A DNA stretch of 64,000 nucleotides from Phocoena phocoena (GCF_963924675.1 NC_089219.1:149998288-150062287); one strand, 5' to 3'; numbered from the stretch's first letter, positions 38,601 to 53,600 are shown. Translations and numbers: made by a program. Notes: a model not told the origin generated them from the letters alone.

Positions 38601-41600
38601 GCACTGCCTATCAGTGTTCCCCAGTAGTTGACCCTGCCACAACAAAAGAGCCTATGCAACCCACATAAGGGACAACACTAGAGCATACAGGTATAGTAAA
38701 CAGAGGGGAATATGTTGCTGGGCCATGTAAGACATTTCCTATATAAGACCACTTCTCCAATATTGAGAAACATAACTGAACTAGCTAGTATATAGAAATA
38801 AACACAGAGAATTAGGTAAATGGAAATCAGAAGAAAGCCAGGATACAAATACTTATATCAGACAAAATAATTTAAAACAAAGACTGCTACAAAAGGCAAA
38901 GAAGTACACTACATAAAGATCAAGGGATCAGTCCAAGAAGAAGATATAGCAATTTAAAATATATATGCACCCAATATACGACCACCTAAATATATAAGGA
39001 AAATTTAACGGATATAAAGGGAGAAATTGACAGCAACACAATAATAGTAGGGGACTTTAACACCCCACTTACATCAATGGACAGATCATACAGACAGGAA
39101 ATCAATAAGGAAACACTGGCTTTAAATGATACATTAGATTGGATGGACATAATAGATATGTATGGAACATTACAGCCAAAGCAGAAGAATGTATTATACA
39201 TTTTTTTCAAAGGCACATGGAACTTTCTCCAAGATATATCACATTCTAGGCCACAAAGCAAGCCTTGGTAAATTTAAGAAAATTGAAATCATATCAAGCA
39301 TGTTTTCTGACCACAAAGACATGAGACTAGAAGTCAAGTATTAACAGTAACATGTGAAGGTTAAATGTTATGCTACTAAATAACCAATGGATCACTGATG
39401 TAATCAAAGAAGAATTAAAAAAAAAAAACACTGCAAATGAAAATGAAAACACAATGATCCAAAATCTATGGGATGCAGCAAAAGCAGTTCTAAGAGGGTA
39501 GTTTATAACAATACAAACTTACCTCAGTAAACAAGAAAAATCTCTATTAAACAACCTAAACTTACACCTAAAGGAAGTAGGAAAAGAAGAACAAACAAAA
39601 CCCAAAGCTAGTAGAAGGAAAGAAATCATAAAGATCAAGGCAGAAATAAATGAAATGGAGAGAAAAAAATTAGAAAAGATCAGTGAAATGAAGACCTGAT
39701 ACTTTGAAAGATAAACAAGTTATAACCAGACTCATCAAGAAAAAAAGAGGGCCTAAATCAATAAAATCAAAATGAAGAACATACAACCAACACCACAGAA
39801 ACACAAAGGATGATAAAAGTTTACTATGAACAACTATAAGGCAATAAAATGAACAACCCAGAAGAAATGCACAAATTCCTAAAAATGCACAATCTCCTAA
39901 GACTGAACAAGGAAGAAATAGAAAATATTAACTGACCAATTACCAGTAATGAAATTAAATCACTAATACAAAAACTCTCAACAAACTAAAGTCACACAGG
40001 TGAGTTCTAGCAAACATTTAGAGAAGAGTTGATACTTATCTTTCTCAAAATACATTGTACAGCACAGGGAATATTGCCAATATTTTATGATAACTATAAA
40101 TGGATTATAATCTATAAAAGTTTTGAATCACTATGTTGTACACCTGAAACTAATATAATATTGTAAATCAATTATACCTCATTAAAAATGTTAACACCTA
40201 TCCTTCTCAAGCTATTTCAAAAAATATAAATGGAAGGAACACTTTCAAATGCATTCTAAAAGGCCAGGATCACCCTGATACTAAAACTAGACAAAGACAC
40301 CACAACAAAAGAAAATTATAGACCAATATCTTTGATGAACATAGCTGCAAAAGTGCTTAATAAAATATTAGCAAACAAATTCAAAACTACTTTAAAAGGA
40401 TCATACACCATGATCAAGTGGGATTTATCTCAGGGATGTATGGATGGTTCAATATCATCAGTCAGTGTGATATAACACATTAACACATTGAAGAATAAAA
40501 ATCATAGATTATCTCACAGATGCAGAAAGCTTTTTAACAAATTTAACATCCATTTATGATAAAAAAAAAAACCTCTCAACATAGTGCATATAGAGGGAAC
40601 ATACCTCAATATAATATAGGCCATATATGACAAGCCCACAAATAACATACTCAGTGGTAACAAGCAGAAAGCATTTCCTCTGAGATCAGGAACAGGACAA
40701 GGATGCCCACTCTCACCACTTTTATTCAACATGGTATTGGAAGCCCTAGCCACAGGCATCAAACAAGAAAAATACATGTTAGGAATCCAAATTGGAAAGG
40801 AGGAAGTAAAACTGTTACTGTCTGCTGATGATTTGCTACTATATACAGAAAATCCTAAAGATGCCACCAAAAACTATTAGAACTAAGTAATCAATTAAGT
40901 AAAGTTGAAGGATAAAAAGTTAATGTACAGGGCTTCCCTGGTGGCACAGTGGTTGAGAATCTGCCTGCCGATGCAGGGGACACGGGTTTGAGCCCTGGTC
41001 TGGGAAGATCCCACATGCCGCAGAGCAACTGGGCCCATGAGCCACAACTACTGAGCCCGTGAGCCACAACTACTGAGCCTACGCATATGGAGCCTGTGCT
41101 CCGCAACAAGAGAGGCCGCGATAGTGAGAGGCCCACGCACCATGATGAAGAGTGGCCCCCGTGGGCTTCCCTGGTGGCGCAGTGGTTGAGAGTCCGCCTG
41201 TTGATGCAGGGGACACGGGTTCATGCCCCGGTCCGGGAAGATCCCAAATGCCGCAGAGTGGCTGGGCCCGTGAGCCATGGCCGCTGACCCTGCGCGTCCG
41301 GAGCTTGTGCTCTGCAACGGGAGAGGCCGCAACAGTGAGAGGCCCGCATACCACAAAAAAAAAAACAAAAGAGTGGCCCCCACTTGCCACAACTAGAGAA
41401 AGCCCTCGCACAGAAACAAAGACCCAACACAGCCATAAATAAATAAATAAATAAATAAATTTTAAAAAAAGAATAACAACCCAAGCCAAGCTGTAGGATG
41501 TTATTTGAAATTCAAAATAGATTAAAAAAGAAAAAGTTAATGTACAGAAATCTGTTGTGTTTCTATACACTAAAAACAAACTAGCAGTCAGATAAATTAA

Positions 41601-44600
41601 TAAAACAATCCCATTTGTAACTGCATCAAAAGAATAAAGTACCTAGGAATAAACTTAACCAAGGAGGTAAAAGACCTCTACTTGGAAAACTGTAAGATGC
41701 AATGAAAGAAATTGAAGGTGACAGAAGAAAATGGAAAGATATACCATGCTCATGGATTGGAAGAGTTAATATTGTTAAAACAACCATATTCCACAAGACA
41801 ATCTTCAGGTTCAATGCAATCCCTATCAAAATACCAATGGCATTTTTCACAGAACTAGAACAAATAATTCTAAAATTTGTATGGAAACACAACAGACCCC
41901 ATATAACCAAACAATCTTGAGGAACAACAAAGCTGGAGTTATCACATCCCCTTATTTCAAAGTGTACTACAAAGCTACGGTAACCAAAACAATGTGATAC
42001 ATAAACAGACACATGGATTAATGAAACAGAATAGATTGACCAGAAATATACCCATGCTTATATGGTCAATTAATCTATGGCAAAGGAGACAAGAATATGC
42101 AATGGGGAAGAGACAGTCTCTTGAATAAATGGTGTTGGGAAAAATGGATACATGCAAAAGAATCAAACTAGACTACTTTCTCAAACCGCATACAAAAATA
42201 AAGTAAAAATGGATTAAAGACTTAAATGTAGGACCTGAAACCATAAAACTTCTAGAAGAAAGCATAGCTAGTATGCTCTTTGATATCAGTCTTAAAAATA
42301 TTTTTTCAGATCTGTCCCCTCTGTAAGGGAAACAAAAACAAAAAATAAACAAATGGAACTACATCAAACTAAACACTGTTCACACAGCAAAGAAAACTAT
42401 CAACAAAATGAAATGTGAGAAGATATTTGCAAATGATATATCTGATAGAATGTTAATACTCAAAATACACAAAGAACTCATACAACTCAAAATTTTAAAA
42501 AAATTAAAAATGGGCAGAGGACTTGAACAGACATTTTTCCAAGGAAGACATACAGGTGGCCACTAGACATGTAAAAAGATGCTTAACATCTAATCATCAA
42601 GGAAATGCAAGTCAAAAGCATGATGAGTAATCACCCCACACTTATCAGAATGACTGTGATCAAAAGACAACAAATAACAAGTGTTGGTGAGGAAATGGAG
42701 AAAAAGGAACATCATGTAAATTGGTATAGCCATTTTGGAAAACAGTGTGGAGGCTCCTCAAGAAGATAAAAATATAACTACGATATGATCCATCAATTCC
42801 ACTTCTGAGTATTTTTATGAAGATAAGAAAATCATTAATTCGAAAAAGTATATGCACCCCTATGTTCATTGCAGTATTATTGAAAATAGCCAAGATATGG
42901 TAGCAAACTATCTGCCCTTAAATAGAATGACTGTGTTAAATATATACATAATTAATATATGAATTTCATGTATATATGAATTCATGTATATATGAATATA
43001 TATATATTCATGTATATATTCATGATATATCTTCATATATTATATATATGAATTATATATAATATATATTCACGTATATATTCATATTCATGTATATGTA
43101 TATATTCATATACATATATATGTATACATGTATATATGTATATATGAAGTTTTAAGTTGTCAAATTAGATGTATGTATGTACACACAAAAAAAAAATGGA
43201 ATAGAATTCAGCCATGAAAACAGGGAAATCATGCCATTAGCAACAATGTGGATGGGCCTAGAGAGTATCATGCTAAGTGAGATAAGTCAGACAGAGAAAT
43301 ACAAATATTGCATGATTTCACCTATATGTGCAATTTAAACATAAAGCAAATGAAGAAACATAACAAAACAGAAACAGACTCCAGTTACAGAGAACAAAAA
43401 GGTGGTTGCCAGAGGGAGGAGAAGTGAAATAGGTGAAGGAGATTAAGAGGTACAAACCTCCAGTTACAAAAGAAATGTTACAAGGATGAAATGTACAGCG
43501 TGGAGAAAATAGTCAATAAATTGTAATAACTTTGTATGGTGAGGATGGTAACTAGACTTACCATGGTAATCATCTTGAAATGTATGGGAATATCAAATCC
43601 CTATGTGATGCACTTGGAACTAATTTAATTTGTAGGTAAATTATTCTTCCATTAGAAGTTAGAAGAGAGCTCTAAAATAAACAACCTAATGTTACCACTT
43701 AAGGATCTAGAGAAAGAAGAACTAAACCCAAAACCAGCAGAAGGAAGTAAGTAGTAAAGATTAAAGCAGAAATAAAAAATAGAGAAGAGAAATTCATAGA
43801 GAACATCAATGAAACCAAAAGTTCATTTTCAAAAAGAGCAAGAGCCGGGGAGGGGTGTGGTGAATTGCAAGATTGGGATTGACATATATACACTACTATG
43901 TATAAAACAGATAACTAGTGAGGACCTACTGTATAGAACAGCGAACTCTACTCAATGCTCTATGGTGACCTAAATGGGAAGGAAATGCAAAGAAGAGGGG
44001 ATATATGTATACGTATAGCTGATTCACTTTGCGTATAGCAGAAACTAACACAACATTGTGAAGCAACTATACTCCAATAAAAATTAATTTTAAATAAAAG
44101 GAGCAAGAAAATTAACAAACCCTTAGCTAGATGGACTAAGAAAAAAGAAAGATCCAAATTACTAAAATCAGAAATGAAAGTGGGGATATTATCACTTAGT
44201 TCTACAGGAAAAAGAATATTATGAGAGTTCTATGAATAATTTTATGCCAACAAATGGATAGCCTAGATATAATGGACAAATTCCTATAAATACAAAACCT
44301 ACCAAGACTTAATTATTAAAAAAATAGAATATCTGAATTGACTGACTACTAAAGAGATTGAATCAGTAGTCAAAAATCTCCCAATAAAGGAGAGTCCTAG
44401 ACCTGATGTTTTCACTTGTTAATTCTGCCAAACATTTAAAAGAGAAGTAATACCAATCCTTCTCAACCTTTTCCAAAAAATTGAAGAGGAAGGAAGTCTT
44501 CTGAACTTATGCTATGAGACCAGTGTAACCGTGACACCAAAGCTAGATAAAAACATTACAAGAAAGGAAGCTACAGAACAATATCCTTTATAAACACTGA

Positions 44601-47600
44601 GCAAAAATCCTCAACATTATACTAGCAAACAATTCATCAGCATATAAAAAGGATTGAAAACCATGACCAAATGGAAATTATTCCTAGAATGCTAGGATGG
44701 CTCAACACATGAAAATCAATCAATGTAACATGCCACGTCAACAGAATGAAGGGAAAAAGCCACATGATCATCTCAATTGGAGAAGAAAAAGCATTTGACA
44801 AAATTCAACATCTTTCATGATAAAAAATACTCAACAAACAAGGAGCAGATGGAAACTGCCTCGAGATAATAAATGCCATACATGAAAAACACAATGCAAA
44901 CATCATACTCAATGGAGAAAATATGAAAGATTTTCCTCTAAGATGAGAAAAGGCAAGGAGGCTCACTTTTACCATTTCAATTCAATATAGTACTGGAAGT
45001 TCTAGGCAGAGCAATTAAGCAAGAAAAATAAATAAAAGGCATCCAAATTGGAAAGAAAGAAGTAAACTTATCCCTGTTTGCAGATGATATGATTGTATAT
45101 GTATAACACCCTAAATATTCCACCCATACACAAAAATATTAGAACTATTAAATGAATTCAGCAAAATATGATTAAAGTTAATATTAAGAAAACCTATTGC
45201 ATTTCCACAGTGTATAATATTTACCCTATAAATTCATATTTTAAAATAAATGCCCAGTATCCCCAATATATACTTTTAAAGGAGCTCTGTAGAACAAAAG
45301 TTACTATTAAAGGCTCAGTACCTCTTTTTGAGATGCTTCACTCCCTTGCAGCAGTCTTAAAAATAAGTTTTTCTAACTAAGAGATCATGATCAACATTAT
45401 CGTCCAGGTTAGGCAGATCAACTTGGATCTTGTAAAACTACAGGTTATCTCAAGATGAGTAACTTTGGTTGGCAATTCTACCTCCTATTTCCATAAGCCC
45501 TACTTAAACTCTGAGAACTGACAATTTTAAACAGGGTACTCTTTATTTTCAAGAATAAAGTTACCATGATTACTACATCTTAAATACATACAATAGGCGT
45601 ATTATTACATATAGTAAGTTATACAGTTTTACTTTGCTTCAATTTAAACTTCTTTCTAATTACACATCTTTTAAGTCTTCATAAAAACAAGAGTTGCTTG
45701 GCTATAAGTACAACTTGTCACATAGAAAGCAAAATGAAATCAAATTTATAGGAATGCTTAAGAAGAGGAGCAAGACAAAAATGGAATTAGTAACATTTAA
45801 CCTTATTTCCTCTAAGGAGCATCTTACTTACCCCTCATTACAAACATAGTGAGCTTGTGAACCAAACATAGTACTTCCATTTACATAGTTAACTTGGCCA
45901 TTTACAGGATCTCCTAGATTAGGACACAATTTTCCTAAAAGAAAACATTCAAATATGTTGGTTTATACCAATTTCAAAAATAGACTTAAATCAAATTCAA
46001 AATTCTACATTTCTTGTTAGAATTCACGGGAATCTTATTGTTCATCTGTTATTTTTTCCTTATTATATGGCCAAATATGATTCATATTTACCCAGGCAAC
46101 CAATTGCCAAGAAAAAGATTCCTTGGGGATTTCTCAAAGCCTGCAAAAATGCATTGCAATCTAAAACCTATATTCACATGAGAAAACCATCATCGCACTA
46201 GTGGAATATGCATGCTAAAATGTGTGAAAATTTCCAGAAACATAAAACAATTTTTTTTTGTTTACTTACTTGTACAGGCCTCCTGTAGAGGTGACCATGT
46301 ATTATCATCCTGACAAACAGCAGAGGTGGGAAGAGGAGGAGCCATGGGCCGGAAACCTAGGCGACATTTATAGTGTATAGTTTCCCCAGGACTATAATTG
46401 GGTTTTGGGGCATGCTGGAGCCTCATAGTTTCAAATCTCGGTGGATCACCACAGGCATCTAAGTAGGAGAGAATAAGAACATGAAAATAAAGTACTTTAT
46501 CTCCTTCATCAGCCAGGGACTGTGGCCTGACATCAGGTAAGTAATACGGAATAAATAGATTCTTGGCAAGATTTTAAATGACTGTCCCATGCTTTTACCC
46601 AAGTGGTAGTAGTAGCAAAGGATGTTCCTTGCTTACTTTAAATAACAATCTATTAGCTTTTGGTTTGTTGAGAAATAAGGTGAACTTTCATTCAACACTA
46701 AATTGAAGAGATAACAGTGCTTTTGGTTTTAAAATATATTTATATGTATGTATCCTTCCCCACTTCTTTCCAAATCCAAAACTCACCTCTCCTCTTTTCT
46801 ATAGTATATAGCACTCTGCTCAGATTACTCTTCTGCAGTTTGAAACACAAGCACTTGTCACTTCAGGCTCAGTTTCCTCTCAGAATGCAAGGTCATAGAG
46901 GGCTGGGATCATATGCCTTCTTTTTGTACTACACTCTCTACACACTGGGTGCTCAAGAAATGCTATGGTAAGAGGTAAATATCAAATAAGCATTGTGGAT
47001 TTCATAGATAAAAATAAATATGGATTAAAATATTTAAAAATATGACTTCCTTTTATTTGTTTCATATTAGTGAATTGAGCATTTTATAAATAAATGGACA
47101 CCCTTTAAATACTAAATTTTATTACTTTGAATAGGCTTACATAAAAAATTGGTTTCTTGGACATTACTGTAAACATAATTTAATCTCCCTTCACTGATTC
47201 CTGGATCATGCATTCCCTTAGAAGTTCCCTGCAGTAGCCGTTGGGTTGTTTATACAATATATCCTGACAGTAAAGCTGCTATGTTGTTATGTTTTTAAAA
47301 TTTTTTACTTCTGGCCTTTGTTTGTGGGGGTTCTTCCCTAGGAAATGTCATTCCTGCTTCAGCAAGTTCTCTTCCTTTTAATTGTCTGTGCACTTGAAAA
47401 TCTTATAAATCTGATAGAAAATTCAATACTATAATGGAGACAAATAAAGTAAAGTCCTAAAGGGCTAAAATAATGCAGAGGCATCTCCTATAAGGTTAAG
47501 GACCTAAGGAGAAGGGAGATAGACCTATTTTGATACGTGAGGAGTCTTCTTTCTTACTCCCTGGATCTCAGTCTTCACACTGAGAGAACTCTACATGTAA

Positions 47601-50600
47601 GATAATAAAATTAGAATGCTCCCTAACACCATACACACAAAAAAAACCTCAAAATGGATTAAAGACCTAAATGTAAGGCCAGAAACTATAAAACTCTCAG
47701 AGGAAAACACAGGAAGAACACTCTTTGACAAAAATCACAGTTACATCTTTTTTGACCCACCTCCTAGAGTAATGGAAATAAAAACAAAAATAAACAAATG
47801 GGACCTATGAAACTTAAAAGCTTTTGCACAGAAAAGGAAACCATAAGCAAGACGAAAAGACAACCCTCAGAATGGGAGAAAATATTTGCAAACCAATCAA
47901 CAAAGGATTGATCTCCAAAATATACAAACAGCTCATGCAGCTCAATATTAAAAAAACAAAAAAAACAAATCCAAAAATGAGCAGAAGACCTAAATAGACA
48001 TTCTCCAAAGAAGACATACAGATGGCCAAGAAGCACATGAAAAACTGCTCAATATCACTAATTATTAGAGGAATGCAAATCAAAACTACAATGAGAAGAA
48101 GGAGGCAAGAATATACAATGGAGAAAAGACAGCCTCTTCAATAACTGATGCTGGGAAAACTGGACAGCTACATGTAAAAGAATGAAATTAGAACACTCCC
48201 TAACACCATACACAAAAATAAACTCAAAATGGATTAAAGACCTAAATGTAAGGCCAGACACTATCAAACTCTTAGAGGAAAACATAGGCAGAACACTCTA
48301 TGACATAAATCACAGCAAGATCCTTTTTGACCCACCTGCTAGAGAAATGGAAGCAAAAACAAGAATAAACAAATGTGACCTAATAAAACTTAAAAACTTT
48401 TGCACAGCAAAGGAAACCATAAACAAGATGAAAAGACAACCCTCGAATGGGAGAAAATATTTGCAAACAAAGCAACTGACAAAGGGTTAATCTCCAAAAT
48501 ATACAAGCAGCTCATGCAGCTCAATATCAAAAAAACAAACAACCCAATCCAAAAATGGTCAGAAGAGTTAGATAGACATTTCTTCAAAGAAGACATACGG
48601 ATTGTCAACAAACACATGAAAGGATGCTCAACATCACTAATCATTAGAGAAATGCAAATCAAAACTACAATGAGGTATCACCTCACACCAGTCAGAATGG
48701 CCATCATCAAAAAATCTATAAACAATAAATGCTGGAGAGGGTGTGGAGAAAAGGGAACTCTCTTGCACTGTTGGTAGGAATGTAAATTGATACAGCCACT
48801 ATGGAGAACAGTATGGAGGTTCCTTAAAAAACTAAAAAAAGAATTACCATATGACCCACCAATCCCACTACTGCATATACCCAGAGAGAACCATAATTCA
48901 AGAAGACACATGCACCCCAGTGTTCATTGCAGCGCTATATTCAATAGCCCGGTCATGGAAACAACCTAACTGTCCATTGACAGATAAATGGATAAAGAAG
49001 ATGTGGTACAAAATGTTCATTGCAGCTCTATTTACAATAGCCAGGACATGGAAGTAACCTAAGTGTCCATCAACAGATGAATGGATAAAGAAGATGTGGC
49101 ACATATATACAATGGAATATTACTCAGCCATAAAAGGGAATGAAACTGAGTTATTTGTAGTGAGGTGGATGGACCTAGAGACTGTCATACAGAGCGAAGT
49201 AAGTCAGAAACAGAAAAACAAATATCATATATTAACGCATATATGTGGATTCTAGAAAAAAATGGTACAGATGAACCGGTTTGCAATGCAGAAATAGAGA
49301 CACCAATGTAGAGAACAAAAGTATGGATACCAAGGGGGGAAGTGGGGGCTGGGATGAATTGGGAAATTGGGATTGACATATATACGCTAATATGTGTAAA
49401 ATAGATAACTAATAAGAACCCGCCGTATAGCACAAGGAACTCTACTTCACTTTGCTGTACAGCAGAGACTAACACAACATTGTAAAACAAAAAAAAGAGA
49501 GAGAGAGAGAACTCTAAACAAGTGAAATGTTACCCCCCTTTTACATCATATTCTAAATTCTAAACTCTCTTGATGCTCTGTCCAACATTTCATTTACACC
49601 ATGTCCTGATATCCACCTACTGGCAAAATGTTTTCAAAATTTCCTCTATGCTGATCTTGATATATGAATGCTCCTCAATCAACTGCCCAAAACAAAACAA
49701 AAGTAAAAGGCAAACAAAAAGATGTAGTTATTAAAAACATCGTTTAAAGGTTTTTATAGAGTTGAATTTTATTAATAACATTAAATTTACTGAACACTCT
49801 GAGCCATACATTCTCATTTTACAATAGGAAAAAATTGGGCTAGAAATGCTATATAACTCCATTCTACATACAAATGTATAACATCATTCTAGAATTTCCT
49901 GGAACCAAGAAAAAAATCAAGTTAACAGCATGCCCATAATTAAACTATACAAGTGTCCTTTGTCTTATGCATTCGATTTCAGTAACTATCTCGAAAGGGT
50001 ATCACGCAGAAAGAATTCCTGATATGACTCTCACATACAGTGCTCCATATGGAAATGTCAATCGAATGGTTTAATCCATTCAACTAGCTTGAATTATTTC
50101 TTCCCACTAACATGCATCACGAAAGACATGCTTTCAACTATGTGCAGTTTAGAATGTTTGCTTTGGCAACCAGTTGATTACAAGCTCTATACACTGTAAT
50201 AAATCAGGTCCAATATCATATGTTTTTTTTTTTTTTTTTTTTTGCGGTATGCGGGCCTCTCACTGCTGTGGCCTCTCGCGTTGCGGAGCACAGGCTCTGG
50301 ACGCGCAGGCTCAGCGGCCATGGCTCACGGGCCCAGCCGCTCCAAGACATGTGGGATCTTCCCAGTCCGGGGCACGAACCCGCGTCCCCTGCATCGGCAG
50401 GCGGACTCTCAACCACTGCGCCACCAGGGAAGCCCATCATATGTTTTTAATCAAAGAATTTCTTCTCTTACTCAGATTACTGAAGTCTTTTTTCCTGTGT
50501 AGATTTTCAAACTAAACATTCCCAGCTTCAGAAAAATAGTATTTTGACTAAGTTTTTTCTAGATATTTTACAATATAATTATTATTAGGCTGCAATGCTA

Positions 50601-53600
50601 TACTTTAACAATAGATGCCATTATATAATATGACAGGCTGAATTCAGAAAATTCCCCAATTTTCCAGATGAGTTTCAGGAAAATGAAATAGTCTCTACTA
50701 TGGACGAAGAGAACTATTCACTTTCTGTACACTTAACAAAAATGACGCAAGCACTCTTGACCTGCTTGCAAAAATTAAAAGTAACTCTCTGAGTCAAGCA
50801 CGCACCCACATCCCTGACCAGGTGGTACCTTCTGAAAATCATGATCTCTGACCAAAAGTGGAACCTCAATGAAACCTGACCATCCCACCCCCTCTCTCAC
50901 TGTCTATACAAACTATTTTTTAAATGAATATCAAAACAAAAATTTATTGAAACTAATGTCCACGCTTGTACAAATTAACTTTTTAAAAGGCTGGTACAAT
51001 GCTTGTAAGCAAGAACATCTGTATCCTACGACACTGAACATCTTTTTATCAGACTTGGAAAATGTGCCGCGTAAACACAGTTCTAGTTGGTGGGGAAGAT
51101 GAAACTGGATTGCAGATGTAAAGGAACATCAGTTGCAAAGGAAGAATACTAAATGCCAAGCAATACATTGTCTTTAGAAATAATACATTATTATTTTTTA
51201 CTTTCTCTCAGTTTGCCTTTCTTTGTAGGTAGGCCTAGGCACAGGCTTGGGAGAAAGGCTTCATGTTTACGGAAAATGCCAGATAAGGTACTTTGAATTC
51301 ACCCCTCTACATGGTTAACTTACTTCCTTGGAACGTTAATATGTATAAAAGTATGATGGTAACTAGGTGAAATGAGGCAGAAAGACAATAAAAATATATA
51401 CCGAGGAGTTTGAATGCTCAGAGGTGGGTCTGCCATGACAGGGGTCATTCGTGTTACCTATTTTAAAACTTTCTTTCCTTTCTCAAAGGCAGACTCTTGC
51501 ATCTAACCTATCAGTTTTATTTCTCAATTCCCACTCATTTATAAGCCATATATAAGTTTCTGAGTAGGTCTTCTTACCGGTCTCTCCACCTTTCATTCAG
51601 TTCATTTCCACATTGCCACCAGAGTAATACTGACATGATACTTACGACCGAGGCTCTAGGCAGGTACTTTTTTAAAAAAAATTCCAGGGCTTCCCTGGTG
51701 GCGCAGTGGTTAAGAGTCCACCTACCGATGCAGGTTCGTGCCCCGGTCCGGGAGGATCCCACATGCCGCGGAGCGGCTACGCCCGTGAGCCGTGGCCGCT
51801 GAGCCTGCGCGTCCGGAGCCTGTGCTCCGCAACGGGAGAGGCCACAACAGTGAGAGGCCCTCGTACCGCAAAAGAAAAAAAAAAAAATTCCAGTTTCATT
51901 GAGATATAATCGACATACAGCACTGTATAAGTTTAAGTTGTACAGCATAATGATTTGACTTACATATATCATGAAATGATTACCACAATAGGTTTGGTGA
52001 ACACTCATCACCTTATACAGATACAAAGTTAAATAAATAATTTAAAAAATGTTTTCCTTGTGATGAGAACTCAGGATATACTCTCTTGACTGCTGTTATA
52101 TATAAGGGACAGATTGCTAATTATATTTATCATGTTGTACACTACACACCTAGTACTTAATTATCTTTTAACTGGAAGCTTGTACTTTATGTCTACCTTC
52201 ATCTAATTCTCCATCCCCTCACCCTCCATCTCTGATGACCACAAATCTAATCTCTTTTTCTATAGGTTTGTTTGTTTTTAAAGTATAATTGACCTACAAC
52301 ACTATGCTATTTCCTGTTACACAACACAGTGATTTGATATTTCCATACGTTTCAAAATGATCATCACAAAGTGTAGTTACAATTTGTCACCATACAAAGA
52401 TATTACATAATTTGACTGTATTCTCCACATTGTACATTTTATACCTGTGACTCATTTATTTTGTAACTGCAAGTTTATACCTCTTAATCTCTCTCACCTA
52501 TTTCTCTCCTACCTCCCGCCCCCCCCCGAAACAAACTGTTTGTTCTCTATGACTCTATTTCTGTTTATTTAAGTTTGTTTATGTTTTACTTTTGTAGACC
52601 CACATAGAAGTGAAATCATACATTGTCTTTCTCTGTTTGACTTATTTCACTTAGCATAATATCTTATAGTTCCATTCATGATGTTGCTAATGGCAAGATT
52701 TCATTATTTTTTTTATGGCTGAGTAACTTTCCATTTTGTATATAGCCACATATATATTATATAATATTAATATATATTATACATATAATATATTATTATA
52801 CGTATAATATATTAGCATATTAATATAATAAATATATTATTATATATTAATATAATATATAACATATATTTATTATATATTAATATATATCATAATATAA
52901 TATATAAGATATATATATATTTTTTTCTTTCTTTCTTTCTTTTTGCGGTACGCGGGCCTCTCACTGTTGTGGCCTCTCCCGCTGCGGGGCACAGGCTCCG
53001 GATGCACAGGCTCAGCAGCCATGGCTCACGGGCCCAGCCGCTCCGCGGCACGTGGGATCTTCGCGGACCGGGTCATGAACTCGTATCCCCTGCATCGGCA
53101 GGCGGACTCTCAACCACTGTGCCACCAGGGAAGCCCTGTGCCAACCAATATTTTAAATGTTTTGTTAGAAGAGCTCCTTTTAACATTTCTTGTAAGATAG
53201 GTCTAGTGTTGATGAACTCCCTCAGCTTTTGTTTGTCTGGGAAAATTTTTATTTTTCCTTCATATCAGAATGATAACTTTTCTGGATAGAGTATTCTTGG
53301 GTGACAGTTTTTATCTTTCAATATTTTTGAGAATTCCATTCCACACCTTACTGTCCTGAAGACTTTCTGCTGAGAAACTTGCTAATAGCATAATGGGGGT
53401 TCTTTTATAGGCTACCATCCTTTTTCCCTGCCTCCTTTTAAAACTCTTTGTCACTGACTTTTGACAATTTTAATATGTATCTTGGAGAAGGTCCTTTTTC
53501 TTGAGATAATTAGGTGTTCTCTTAGCTTCATGAAATTCTATATCCAGTTCCTTCCTAGTTTTGGGAAATTCTGTTATTGTTTCTTTAAGTAAATTCTCTG

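Larger units (their letters stand above)
38825..43650 (+). mobile_element. L1 ORF2 and 3' UTR (plus) with several nested insertions
   Basis: ORF2 runs from the endonuclease region (GACAGCAACACAATAATAGT near 39030) through RT (SADD in place of FADD near 40825) to the C-terminus near 42780 and the 3' UTR near 43640. Insertions at 40049-40189 (short L1) and 40931-41530 (SINEs) split it, and an AT-rich tract replaces part of it at 42930-43145. Stops and frameshifts abound. Confidence 0.85.
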
